From JALNYB01 sp023230065 (lineage in GTDB: Archaea > Thermoplasmatota > Thermoplasmata > Methanomassiliicoccales > Methanomethylophilaceae): a stretch of 33,207 nucleotides of DNA. The DNA is taken from the NCBI GenBank assembly GCA_034006405.1, contig JAVESW010000004.1, forward strand, positions 1-33,207, written 5' to 3'. Each line of letters starts with the position of its first letter. The stretch's first letter is position 1. Below, piece by piece: positions 16,106 through 23,670 of this stretch. The notes beneath the pieces were generated by a model. The model searched no databases and was not told where the DNA came from. It saw nothing but the letters and a program-made list of their open reading frames with translations. The translations under genes and the position numbers were made by a program.

Positions 16106-17572
16106 GTGACGCAAAAACATTTTCGGCTCAGGACATTTGTCCTAGAGCCGAACAACAATAAATCAGTACCGATTGGAACCATCGCCTGCGTAAGGGAATA
16201 TTTGACGAAATTGGGCTTTGATGAGGTTTTCGGGAATGCCAAGACAAAGGGGCATTCGCTCTTTCCGTTGGTATGTGCGATTATATCCTACCGGTTAACG
16301 GAGAACTTCTCCATAGAGGGATGCGGAAGATGGTTGGAATCCTCGGAAGTTAGGAACGAATTGGGCATCCGCGGGAAAGTAAGTCACCGCGCCATCAACC
16401 GCGCTGTTGAACGCGCAGGCGAGATCATGCCTGAGGTGCTTACGCATTTACGGAAGGCGTTATTCTCGATGTATGATCTGGAGCATACGGACGTGAACAT
16501 CGATACCACGTCCGTCGCCGTGTACGGCAAAGGCACCGGGTTGTACGATTTTGGCTATTCTAGAGATAGACGTTCCGATCTGAGGCAAGTCAATTTTGGA
16601 GCCGTGGAGCTTCGGGACCCAATCAACATCCCACTCCATTTATCAGTGGATAAGGGCAACACCTCCGATTCCGTCCAGTTCGTCAAGATCGTGGACGATA
16701 TCATCGGCGACCTACGTGATGATTCGTTGTTCGTCTTTGATGCCGGAGGGGATGCGAAACAGGTTCTTGACCGCATAACCGAACGAAAAATGAGATACAT
16801 CACAAGAAAGCGCATGAACAAGAGCGATGACCTTTGGATCTCCAAATTCGATAAGGAGGACGCGATATGCGTCGATGAGAAAGATGGTGTATATTGTCAG
16901 CGGAAAACTTTTGAATCGTCCGGACGCACCGTCTATCTGTTCTATTCCGATAAACTGTACAAGGACAAGATGGCGGCCTTGGACGGCCGCTCATGGAGAT
17001 GCGTGGAAGACGCAAAGGAGACGATTCGAAGGAAGAAGGATGGGACGCTGCGGATATCCAAGACCGTTATCAAGAGATTAAAGAATCCACTGATATCGCT
17101 TAATGTGGGCGTCCAGGGCAAACTTCTTTCGAACGATGTTGAGAGTTTCAAGTACGTCCGTAACGAACTTTCCAATCGTCGCGAGGGATTTTTCAAACTC
17201 GAATGCAGTTCGAATTTGACACCTGCGGAGGTGTTCTCGATCTACCGCAGACGCGACACCGTGGAGAAGCTCATGGACTCGTTGAAGAACCATATCGACC
17301 TCAAACCGCTGCGTGTTTGGTCCGAAAACTCGGTAAAAGGAACGCTTTTGCTATGTTTCTTGGCTCAGGTGATCGTTTCCATGGTCCGATATGAGATGCC
17401 GGAATTAAGGCAACGTTCAACAAAATTCATCATCGATTCCCTACAGAATTTGACAGTTACGTATGTTTACGATCGCAAGCAGGCGACGAGACGTATATAT
17501 TCGAATTTCGAGCCTCTAAACTCGAGGATACTCAGGGATGTGGTGGTCGTTTCAGGTGTTTCTGGGGGCTGA
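16106..17572 (+). CDS. IS1634/IS4-like DDE transposase, copy 2
   Basis: 488 residues starting at GTG (16106), intact, with the same catalytic residues as copy 1 (Asp133, Asp212, Glu387). It cuts and joins DNA at the element ends. Most differences from copy 1 lie after codon 333 and are largely silent third-position changes, as expected of a gene under selection for function in its lineage and not of random decay. Confidence 0.92.
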   Translation: MTQKHFRLRTFVLEPNNNKSVPIGTIACVREYLTKLGFDEVFGNAKTKGHSLFPLVCAIISYRLTENFSIEGCGRWLESSEVRNELGIRGKVSHRAINRAVERAGEIMPEVLTHLRKALFSMYDLEHTDVNIDTTSVAVYGKGTGLYDFGYSRDRRSDLRQVNFGAVELRDPINIPLHLSVDKGNTSDSVQFVKIVDDIIGDLRDDSLFVFDAGGDAKQVLDRITERKMRYITRKRMNKSDDLWISKFDKEDAICVDEKDGVYCQRKTFESSGRTVYLFYSDKLYKDKMAALDGRSWRCVEDAKETIRRKKDGTLRISKTVIKRLKNPLISLNVGVQGKLLSNDVESFKYVRNELSNRREGFFKLECSSNLTPAEVFSIYRRRDTVEKLMDSLKNHIDLKPLRVWSENSVKGTLLLCFLAQVIVSMVRYEMPELRQRSTKFIIDSLQNLTVTYVYDRKQATRRIYSNFEPLNSRILRDVVVVSGVSGG

Positions 17573-17580
17573 AAGCCCCC
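17564..17580 (+). terminator. Hairpin over the stop codon, IS copy 2
   Basis: GGGGGCT-GAA-AGCCCCC, the same stem-loop as in copy 1, followed here by CGAGGACC and so without a T-run. Its conservation next to a diverged patch suggests the structure itself matters to the element. Confidence 0.45.
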
Positions 17581-17800
17581 CGAGGACCGGAAACGGAGGG
17601 AAAAATGTAGAAGAAAACAAGGCGTGACTAGCGAACGCTCAAGTGTCAAATTTTCCCAAAATCAGAATCGAGTGTCGAGCTCAGGCTGAAATCGGAAAGT
17701 GACTCACCCAATTATAGGATATTGAGTCCTATGTAAATTCATTATAGAAATTGACATGCGCATATGAGAATATTACAACGGATAATGTTATGCGCAACAT

Positions 17801-18859
17801 TCATTTTTTCTTTTTCGATTTATCAGGATAGTAAAAAGCGACACTATACCTTGCCCTTGTGATTGCAACATAAAACTTACGCTTTGATAATTCTTTATCG
17901 ATCGGAGTGCCTTTTTCCAAATAATTCCGTATTGGCTCAGTGACCACGATGACGACATGATCGAATGACAAACCTTTACTCGCACCCATATTCATGTATG
18001 ATATGTCGGCAAGTGATGGCTTTGAACTGATATTATGTCCCAAAACTGTTACATTTTTTCCTTCCAGATGCTGCTTCAATTCATCCATTCCACGAATGTA
18101 GAAAATTCCGTCCAAATCTGATTTCTCATTATTAGATACCATATTCATTTCTGGGTATAGCTTATTCACAAATTCGCATATTGCTTTCGAACAGCGAAAT
18201 GAATTGCTCATCTCCTCATATTCGATACTACTCTTATATTCACTTTTCAACCAGCGAATGATGTTCTCGCTTTCTCTTTTTTTATACGGTGACTCGTTTG
18301 TCTCGAATATTCTCTGATGCGGATCGCCCACCATCATAATACTGATTTTTGAATGAATCAACAATGACAATAAATCCAAATCATAGCCACTCAAATCCTG
18401 TACCTCGTCGATAATAATCTGATCGTACACTTCTTCCAATCTTGAAATATTGAGTCCACCATTCTTTTTGTTGCATTCCAGTCCGAACATAGACAATTTA
18501 TCGCTGTAGATTGTGTTATTGTCTGCCAGATAATGCTCCGGTATATTTTTTGGAATATATTTGGCTGATCTACCCTCGGAAAATGACATTCCTTCGACAC
18601 AGTTTACGCCAGGGAATGTGTTGGCATAGGGCCTTACCCAATTTTCTAACAAAAATGAAAACCATGTCTGAACAGTAATATTCTTTGGTATTGTCCCCGT
18701 AATCTCTTCAATCTTTTCTCTGATTGCTTCCGTATTGTTGATTGTGTACGTTGTAAAGAGTATTCTTTTTGAATCACAATTGCAACCATCTCTGACAATG
18801 CGGGTGGTTTTTCCGCAACCTGCCACCGCTGAGATCAACAAATTAGTCTTTGACGGCAT
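17801..18859 (-). CDS. gajB: Gabija GajB-like UvrD/Rep family helicase
   Basis: A 352-residue superfamily 1 ATPase, short like GajB. Walker A AGCGKTT (13-19), motif Ia-like FTTYTINNTEAIREK (35-49), Walker B IIIDEVQD (148-155), a GDPHQRI motif III (about 177-183), SNSFRCSKAI motif IV and AITRARYSVAF motif VI near the end are visible. In characterised Gabija systems GajB senses DNA ends or ssDNA and lowers nucleotide levels, releasing GajA from nucleotide inhibition. The gene overlaps the gajA end by 17 bases, the usual order (gajA then gajB). It ends in a Lys-rich tail (DKSKKKK). AT-rich compared with both neighbouring regions, a sign of transfer. It could also be a helicase of another OLD-associated system, but pairing and size favour Gabija. 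Confidence 0.82.
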   Translation of the reverse strand: MPSKTNLLISAVAGCGKTTRIVRDGCNCDSKRILFTTYTINNTEAIREKIEEITGTIPKNITVQTWFSFLLENWVRPYANTFPGVNCVEGMSFSEGRSAKYIPKNIPEHYLADNNTIYSDKLSMFGLECNKKNGGLNISRLEEVYDQIIIDEVQDLSGYDLDLLSLLIHSKISIMMVGDPHQRIFETNESPYKKRESENIIRWLKSEYKSSIEYEEMSNSFRCSKAICEFVNKLYPEMNMVSNNEKSDLDGIFYIRGMDELKQHLEGKNVTVLGHNISSKPSLADISYMNMGASKGLSFDHVVIVVTEPIRNYLEKGTPIDKELSKRKFYVAITRARYSVAFYYPDKSKKKK

Positions 18860-20471
18860 CTACAATATACTCCGGAAACTTCATATCATCATCCGAATCG
18901 AATATCTGCAGGGCCCATTCTGTTTTATGATCCACCATATATTTCACCAGTTCCTCTTCAGATTTGCAGCTCTTATTGAATATTTTATTAAGCATAATCA
19001 GATCATTAACCCGAACGAAACATGGTTCTAAGGTCTTCAGTGTTCCATCTGGACAGCAATAGATATGAATTTTATCAGTTTCGTATTTCCTTAACTCCTG
19101 AATACGATTGCTATATGGGTCCCCATCATTGTCTGTAACGACATGCACTATCCCACCAATATTCTTTAACAACTCTAAGAATCTTTTAAACGCCAATGAA
19201 TTAACCGTGAATACATCAACTCCTTCGTCGAGGGGGAGTTTACCATTGTGATTAACACTGTATGCTTTCTGCACTATCAACTCGTCTGACGGTCCTTCAA
19301 CCAATATTATTTTCTTTGACAATATTGCACGTAGTGTGTCGTATCCCGGTAATTTTTTGAAATACTTGTATACATCATCATCTAAATCCGATAATTTCAA
19401 AGAATATGGCGCACCATCAGAATTTGTACCAATCATGATTATTTTGTCCAAACCATATTTGTTGATTACGTACGAACTATGTGTTGTGATTATCACCTGT
19501 TTTCCCACACAGGCCTCTATCATTGATGCGATTAACTCCCTCATATTAGCAAAAGATTGATTTGATTCCGGCTCTTCAATCATTATCAAATTCATCATAT
19601 CTGCTTTTGAATTAAGTGCCAATCTTGATTTTATTGCAGTTTGTTCGCCCTTACCACAATATTTCAATGGGATATCGTCGACATAGAGAGTCAAAGAAGA
19701 ATCAAAACTGGATTTTGTTGAAATGTCCAGAGAGATTGTTACCTCCTTATCAGATATTTTCTCTGCACGTATTGCTTCATTCACTCTTTTTATGTCTTCG
19801 CTTTCGATGAATCTATTCTTCAATGCCCTATAGTTTACAGACATCTTTGCTCTATTTTGATCATCCATTGCATCATCAAGGATATCTGTAATGAACCTGT
19901 CAACACCGTTTTGAAATCTGTTTTCCATGTTGGCGATAGTGAATGGTTTCAGAGGCAATTCATTATATTTTATCAGATTGCCAGCAAATGATGTCCTTAC
20001 TATTGTATAGTATTCGGTTGGTATGGATTCGATTCCGTTTTTGATATATTCGCCATATTCTTCTCTGAATGCTGAATCTAATTCGATTGACACCTTGATG
20101 CCAGATTTATTTTCTTTCATCGAATTGTTAGTTCCTTTATATTTCGCACAACATTCGCTATTTTTGAAATATACCTCGATCAAAATGAATGGTGGTTTAA
20201 CATTTTCTCTACCACTTTTGATAGCAGCAAAGTATTCTTTGACAACTTTGTTATTGAACAAAAATGGGGATATTTCAGAAGCTATGGAACGATTGTTGAT
20301 TTGTAATTTCAGACACAGATTTAACGCTTCGATTATAGTGGATTTTCCGCATTCGTTTGCACCAACTAATATCGTAATGTCGTCGTTGAATGCAATGTCA
20401 AATTTTTGGTATTTTTTATAATTGTAGATTATCATCCTTTCAACAATCGGAGTCGATACTTCTGCGCCCAT
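18843..20471 (-). CDS. gajA: Gabija GajA-like OLD-family ATPase/TOPRIM nuclease
   Basis: 542 residues. The ABC-type ATPase half has Walker A GANECGKST (37-45), signature CGKGEQ (272-277), Walker B LIMIEEPES (295-303) and H-loop TTHSS (329-333). The TOPRIM half has Glu392 in VEGPSDE and TDNDGD (Asp447, 449, 451), with KTEWAL (516-521) near the end, as in OLD-family nucleases. GajA is a sequence-specific DNA nicking endonuclease held off by ATP and released during phage replication. With the next gene this makes a complete Gabija locus. The start at 20471 has a TATA-like ATTAAATATT about 24 bases upstream and no ribosome site, which fits a leaderless mRNA; Met13 is an alternative start. Immediately upstream is the repeat-rich tRNA attachment region. 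Confidence 0.85.
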   Translation of the reverse strand: MGAEVSTPIVERMIIYNYKKYQKFDIAFNDDITILVGANECGKSTIIEALNLCLKLQINNRSIASEISPFLFNNKVVKEYFAAIKSGRENVKPPFILIEVYFKNSECCAKYKGTNNSMKENKSGIKVSIELDSAFREEYGEYIKNGIESIPTEYYTIVRTSFAGNLIKYNELPLKPFTIANMENRFQNGVDRFITDILDDAMDDQNRAKMSVNYRALKNRFIESEDIKRVNEAIRAEKISDKEVTISLDISTKSSFDSSLTLYVDDIPLKYCGKGEQTAIKSRLALNSKADMMNLIMIEEPESNQSFANMRELIASMIEACVGKQVIITTHSSYVINKYGLDKIIMIGTNSDGAPYSLKLSDLDDDVYKYFKKLPGYDTLRAILSKKIILVEGPSDELIVQKAYSVNHNGKLPLDEGVDVFTVNSLAFKRFLELLKNIGGIVHVVTDNDGDPYSNRIQELRKYETDKIHIYCCPDGTLKTLEPCFVRVNDLIMLNKIFNKSCKSEEELVKYMVDHKTEWALQIFDSDDDMKFPEYIVDAVKD

Positions 20472-20490
20472 ACATTTGTAATTACATGTG

Positions 20491-20500
20491 AATATTTAAT
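20491..20500 (-). promoter_or_regulatory. TATA-like box of the Gabija operon
   Basis: The minus strand reads ATTAAATATT centred about 24 bases before the gajA ATG, consistent with a leaderless archaeal transcript. Between it and the repeats at 20613 no gene is seen. Confidence 0.45.
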
Positions 20501-20612
20501 GAAACTTTCCCCCATTTCGAATGATATTTTTAATTGCATTATTTCATTTGATGACCTGCTTACTAATTTGTGCAAATAATTATCTCTGCGTAATGTTCAA
20601 CCTGCTTATTCT

Positions 20613-20701
20613 GGGGGCACAGTGCCCCCAAAAGCCCCGAAGCGTGCCCCCACCGTGCCCCCGGGTCCGAAAAACGGCCAATTTGCCCCCAAAATGCCCC
20701 C
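20613..20701. repeat. Left cluster of TGCCCCC repeats with a GC hairpin
   Basis: Five direct copies of TGCCCCC (20623, 20645, 20656, 20684, 20695) lie within 79 bases. The first is the right arm of an inverted repeat GGGGGCAC-A-GTGCCCCC (20613-20629). The surrounding DNA is AT-rich, so these G/C blocks stand out. They lie 118-206 bases left of the tRNA fragment, and the same heptamer recurs on its right. Copies are irregularly spaced, which rules out CRISPR. Candidate protein-binding sites, for example integrase arm sites. Confidence 0.7.
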
Positions 20702-20818
20702 AAAAATCGTTTTCAAATGTTGTGTGATACAATCAATAATTAGTCGAATGAACAAAATTCACCATAATATTCAACTGAAATGTTGCGAAACAAACAAACC
20801 GAAAGATTAATTAGCGTT

Positions 20819-20863
20819 CTTGTAATCAGCAGGTCTGGAGTTCGAATCTCCAAGGTGGCTCCA
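20819..20863 (+). other. 3' half of tRNA-Thr(UGU): attachment-site scar
   Basis: CTTGTAA (20819-20825) fits an anticodon loop with UGU. TCAGC is the 3' anticodon stem strand, AGGTC the variable loop, TGGAG-TTCGAAT-CTCCA the complete T arm (20836-20852), AGGTGGC the 3' acceptor strand, then T and an encoded CCA (20861-20863). The sequence before 20819 (TAGCGTT) does not pair with TCAGC and contains no D arm or 5' acceptor GCCACCT, so the gene is incomplete. This is the typical footprint of integration into a tRNA 3' end: the intact gene should stand at the other end of an element lying to the left. Not functional as a tRNA. Confidence 0.8.
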
Positions 20864-20945
20864 ATAACCTTATATACAATGAGCGTCAGAGCTTATAAAG
20901 AACCACTTATTTTTTCGGTTTTTCGGATTTCGTAAAAAACGATGA

Positions 20946-20973
20946 TGCCCCCAAAATGCCCCCGAATGCCCCC
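20946..20973. repeat. Right cluster of TGCCCCC repeats
   Basis: Three TGCCCCC copies (20946, 20957, 20967) with 10-11 base spacing, close to one helical turn, about 85 bases right of the tRNA fragment. An inverted copy GGGGGCA lies at 21133-21139 within CCCCCAGGGGGCA. Between 20864 and 21149 there is otherwise a TTATATAC element (about 20871) and an AATAAAAT box (21119-21126) about 28 bases before the next start codon; no gene is seen in this stretch. Confidence 0.65.
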
Positions 20974-21149
20974 GACGGTTCAAAACGATTCAGAATTATC
21001 AGGCCCGAAAATGAACGATACTGTACATTTCGACCCTTCAGCCTGATAATTTTCGTGATAAATCAGCAGGTTCATGAAATCCGTGATTTTTCCTTTTTAC
21101 CAAACATCCTGTAGCAAGAATAAAATCCCCCAGGGGGCATCCCGACCTC

Positions 21150-21944
21150 ATGAGACTGCTCACGAATGCATCAGGTTGGAAACGAGAATTCAAGAAAGGA
21201 AGATCGTCGATCGACAGAGATTTCTCACGCGCCTGTGCAGAATGGAGCGATGCAATCGACGATGTCCCCTCGGAAGAATTCGACTTGTTGTATTTCGACA
21301 TCCTCGATGTTTTAGAGAAACATTTTATCGAGATGGGGAAGAAGAACACTTTTAAGTTAGATTACCAGGCATTGGAACAACTCGCTACGATGGCGCTGAT
21401 CTGCAGTCCCGACAGATACGAACTCCTGCTCGAACTCGTGAAAAGAATGAGATCCCACATCGGAGACGTGAAAAGCTTCGGATATGTCCACGTCCTATGC
21501 GCGTGTTCGATAGAATTCGCCAGAGTGCATTTTGCCGTCGACACGTACCTCGACTCCTACAGCAGCATGTGCAAAGAGGTCGTTGGAGTATGCGACGATA
21601 TCGATCAGATCAAGGGAGAGATCTTCGCTAACGACCAATCTGTTGAGAAAGAAAAGAACCTGGACTGCCTATCCATGATCATCAGATCGGTGTTCTCAGA
21701 ACTCGTGAGTGTCATGGATAAAGAAATAAAAAATATGCCCGAGAACCGGATGTTCAACATCGGCTTTGAATGGTTCGATTCATCTGAAAAGCCTTATCTC
21801 AGCTACATTGACAGAACGTACATAGGTATTGCAGAGTGCATCACTTCCGGATCAGGGAAGTCGGTATTGGCATCTGTGAAACCCGACATCGACGGATTCA
21901 TCAGATCATACCTGGACTATCCTAATAAAAGTAAATGCGAATAA
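21150..21944 (+). CDS. Unrecognised soluble protein (264 aa)
   Basis: The only plus-strand gene right of the attachment site. The product is largely alpha-helical and acidic, with a basic start (MRLLTNASGWKREFKKGRSS), no membrane segment and no motif I recognise. A helical repeat-like architecture (for example residues 70-150) is possible. The ATG lacks a good ribosome site, but an AATAAAAT box lies about 28 bases upstream, so a leaderless transcript is plausible. It converges on the minus-strand operon, whose last gene ends 30 bases away. It may belong to either flanking element; its position next to the att scar fits a chromosomal or element-border cargo gene. Function unknown. Confidence 0.65.
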   Translation: MRLLTNASGWKREFKKGRSSIDRDFSRACAEWSDAIDDVPSEEFDLLYFDILDVLEKHFIEMGKKNTFKLDYQALEQLATMALICSPDRYELLLELVKRMRSHIGDVKSFGYVHVLCACSIEFARVHFAVDTYLDSYSSMCKEVVGVCDDIDQIKGEIFANDQSVEKEKNLDCLSMIIRSVFSELVSVMDKEIKNMPENRMFNIGFEWFDSSEKPYLSYIDRTYIGIAECITSGSGKSVLASVKPDIDGFIRSYLDYPNKSKCE

Positions 21945-21973
21945 AATGGAAACTGCGGACCATGGAGAGAACC

Positions 21974-22354
21974 TCATCCAAGTTTCTTTCTCCACGCTCT
22001 GATGTCCTTCTCGAATTCCCTGTCCATGATTGCATAGATCTCTTTTGCAACAGCGGGGTCCCTGACCATCGCCCTGTTTAGTTGGTCCACTCCGACGCCG
22101 TACTTCCTGCACACGATCTGCACCGCCTCCGAGTACCTCTCCGCATACTGCAGCTGGTTGTTCGCGTACGCCTCACGAAGCCTGGCGATTATCCTTTCAG
22201 GATCCTCCGTCTCGACGGTCACGCCCGGCTTCTCGTTGAGTAGCGCGATGACCGCCAAAGGGAGGGAAAGGGTTGATGCTATGGACCCGGCCATAGCGAT
22301 GTACTGGCGCTTCTGCGTCTTCGTAAGGGGTCTGCGCTTCTTCAGGAAGCTCAT
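21974..22354 (-). CDS. Small protein with basic N-terminus and one membrane helix
   Basis: Last gene of the right-hand minus-strand operon, 126 residues. It starts at ATG 22354, giving an ATGA overlap with the gene before it. The N-terminus is strongly basic (MSFLKKRRPLTKTQKRQY), followed by a hydrophobic stretch (about 20-41: IAMAGSIASTLSLPLAVIALL) that could cross the membrane, then a charged helical domain. No family recognised. The basic start is shared with three neighbouring small proteins. Confidence 0.7.
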   Translation of the reverse strand: MSFLKKRRPLTKTQKRQYIAMAGSIASTLSLPLAVIALLNEKPGVTVETEDPERIIARLREAYANNQLQYAERYSEAVQIVCRKYGVGVDQLNRAMVRDPAVAKEIYAIMDREFEKDIRAWRKKLG

Positions 22355-22725
22355 AGTCCTCTCCTGTAGGCCTTCAGATCTGCCACGAGCTCGACGATGT
22401 TCTTCCTGGTGATGCCGACGAGCTGCCTGTACTCCTTTTCCTTGTATCCTCTGGAATCCCATTCCTCAAGGTCTCCGACGATCTGCGAGACCGTTGAATC
22501 TACCCATGCCGGATCCCCGAGATTGCTGTACATCTCGTCGACACAGATCGAATCGTCGTCGTAATTGTCCCAATAGTCGTACGTATCGATCTTGGCGTAT
22601 TCCATCAGCCTCTCGGAGAGGCTGTGGCGGTTTGTATTCCTACATTCGTTATTCGATCTCAATACCTTGCGTTTCTTTCCCTTGCTGCGTGCACTGCGGC
22701 ACTTGTTTCTCAATTTGCTGAACAT
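22351..22725 (-). CDS. Small protein with basic N-terminus (124 aa)
   Basis: Begins MFSKLRNKCRSARSKGKKRK, very basic, then an acidic Tyr/Asp-rich middle (about 45-66) and a helical C-terminus. No membrane segment or known family. An AAAAGGA ribosome site precedes the ATG. It follows a 46-base gap that contains a motif also found upstream of the first zincin-tail gene at 26253, suggesting an internal regulatory point of the operon. Confidence 0.7.
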   Translation of the reverse strand: MFSKLRNKCRSARSKGKKRKVLRSNNECRNTNRHSLSERLMEYAKIDTYDYWDNYDDDSICVDEMYSNLGDPAWVDSTVSQIVGDLEEWDSRGYKEKEYRQLVGITRKNIVELVADLKAYRRGL

Positions 22726-22748
22726 TTCCCGTATTCCTTTTCAGATAC

Positions 22749-22769
22749 GGCGGCTTTACTGGCATTGCT
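22749..22769 (-). repeat. Intergenic repeat AGTAAAGCCGCC, copy 1
   Basis: On the minus strand AGCAATGCCAGTAAAGCCGCC. The 13-mer CAGTAAAGCCGCC and the preceding AGCA and TG recur at 26298-26320, the other real gap of this operon. It begins 3 bases after one stop codon and ends 23 bases before the next start codon. Confidence 0.55.
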
Positions 22770-22771
22770 GA

Positions 22772-23224
22772 TCATCTCCCGCGGTCGATGTAGAACTCTT
22801 CTGGGATGCCGAGTTTTCTCATCTTGCTGCGGGCTTCCTCCGGAGCGTAATCGGGTCTCCATGTGAATTCCGCCTCGACACCGTCGGTCCTGCATACGAA
22901 ATCAGGATCGTCGTAGTCCCCGCGTACCATCTTGGCCACCTCGTCGGCGTTGGTGATCTGGTAGACAGTGATAGTGCGGTACTTGGTATCGAAGATGGCT
23001 ACTCCGTGCTTCTTCACCTGCTCGGTGAGCGTGCTCTCCTGGCTGGGGCTCCGGTTCCTGATGTAGTACTCGTACTCCGGGCCCCATTCCTTCTCCATGC
23101 GGTCCAGGGTGGTGAGGTTCTTCTCCACGAACCCATCCTCGTGCTCCGTTTCTACAAGGATGATGCGCTCGTTCTTCGAGAGGATCCTCCTATGTTTCGC
23201 GGATCTCTTCAGGCGGCCGAACAT
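22772..23224 (-). CDS. Small protein with basic N-terminus (150 aa)
   Basis: Starts at ATG 23224, one base after the previous stop; longer in-frame starts upstream are rejected because they would run deep into that gene. Begins MFGRLKRSAKHRRILSKNER, basic like its neighbours. The remaining residues look like an alpha/beta domain with two acidic stretches (YDDPDF, EEARSK). No membrane helix, Cys cluster or known motif. Probably a structural or accessory protein of the element. Confidence 0.7.
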   Translation of the reverse strand: MFGRLKRSAKHRRILSKNERIILVETEHEDGFVEKNLTTLDRMEKEWGPEYEYYIRNRSPSQESTLTEQVKKHGVAIFDTKYRTITVYQITNADEVAKMVRGDYDDPDFVCRTDGVEAEFTWRPDYAPEEARSKMRKLGIPEEFYIDRGR

Positions 23225-23225
23225 C

Positions 23226-23666
23226 TCAGGCCTCCTCGATGCGGTTGATCGTGGTGTGAAGAGCCCATTGTCTGATGTACAGCTGACCAGCCTTCCTGGC
23301 TTCGGTCTTGTTCTTGGCTTCGCAGTACATCGGATCGTATGGGTTGTCGTTGAGGTAGATCGCATATCTCTTCACGGGCGCCTCGTTGCGGGACGGCGGG
23401 ATGCGTTCACCTGCATTCCTGCGTCTCGTTATGTCCTGACGCATATCGTCCTCCGACATGGTCCACGCCCTGTCTAGATCGGAGAACGACGGTTCCGGTA
23501 TACTCGACGGGAACGATCCCATGCGGATCAGGCGTCCGTCCGGGGATTCGACCTTGAAGTACGTGCGATTGCGCTTCCCTGCTACGAAAGAGGTGGTGAT
23601 GCGATATCCTTCGTCGGTGGTGACGAAGGCCTCCAGGCCCCGGGGCCATTCCTTCTTCTTCGCCAT
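23226..23666 (-). CDS. Small hypothetical protein (146 aa)
   Basis: Starts MAKKKEWPRGLE at 23666, four bases after the zinc-ribbon gene. Two short halves: a beta-rich part with YRITTSFVAGKRNRTYFKVE (about 21-40) and a C-terminal part KRYAIYLNDNPYDPMYCEAK followed by an amphipathic helix. Each half resembles a small strand-strand-helix domain of the kind that binds nucleic acid or makes protein contacts, but I recognise no family. Tight coupling to both neighbours indicates a shared job. Confidence 0.68.
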   Translation of the reverse strand: MAKKKEWPRGLEAFVTTDEGYRITTSFVAGKRNRTYFKVESPDGRLIRMGSFPSSIPEPSFSDLDRAWTMSEDDMRQDITRRRNAGERIPPSRNEAPVKRYAIYLNDNPYDPMYCEAKNKTEARKAGQLYIRQWALHTTINRIEEA

Positions 23667-23670
23667 CGGA

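Larger units (their letters stand above)
16017..17685 (+). mobile_element. Insertion sequence, copy 2 (1669 bp)
   Basis: Same ends (CCTGAGCTCGACA at 16017-16029 and its complement at 17673-17685), same length and same orientation as copy 1. Flanks read GTCAAA on the left and CTGAAA on the right, so there is no clear target-site duplication, and the outer flanks of the pair do not match each other. The first ~1090 bases differ from copy 1 at only one position I can find (C at 9841, T at 16091), while the last ~580 bases carry about two dozen changes plus a diverged patch after the stop codon. Confidence 0.9.

Noticed and set aside
17801..20471. PARIS or Septu system instead of Gabija
   Set aside because: GajA carries a full OLD ATPase plus TOPRIM in one chain and its partner is a UvrD-like helicase with SF1 motifs, which fits Gabija; PARIS has the nuclease in a separate protein and Septu has an HNH partner.
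20521..20810. Short plus-strand frames across the repeat cluster
   Set aside because: Their Pro/Cys-rich sequence is just the translation of the GCCCCC repeats; no start signal.
20800..20863. Complete tRNA-Thr gene
   Set aside because: The 5' acceptor strand, D arm and 5' anticodon stem strand are missing; the bases before the anticodon loop do not pair.
20613..20973. CRISPR array or Rho-type terminator from the TGCCCCC repeats
   Set aside because: The repeats are only 7 bases, irregularly spaced, and found on both sides of a tRNA fragment; no cas gene is nearby.
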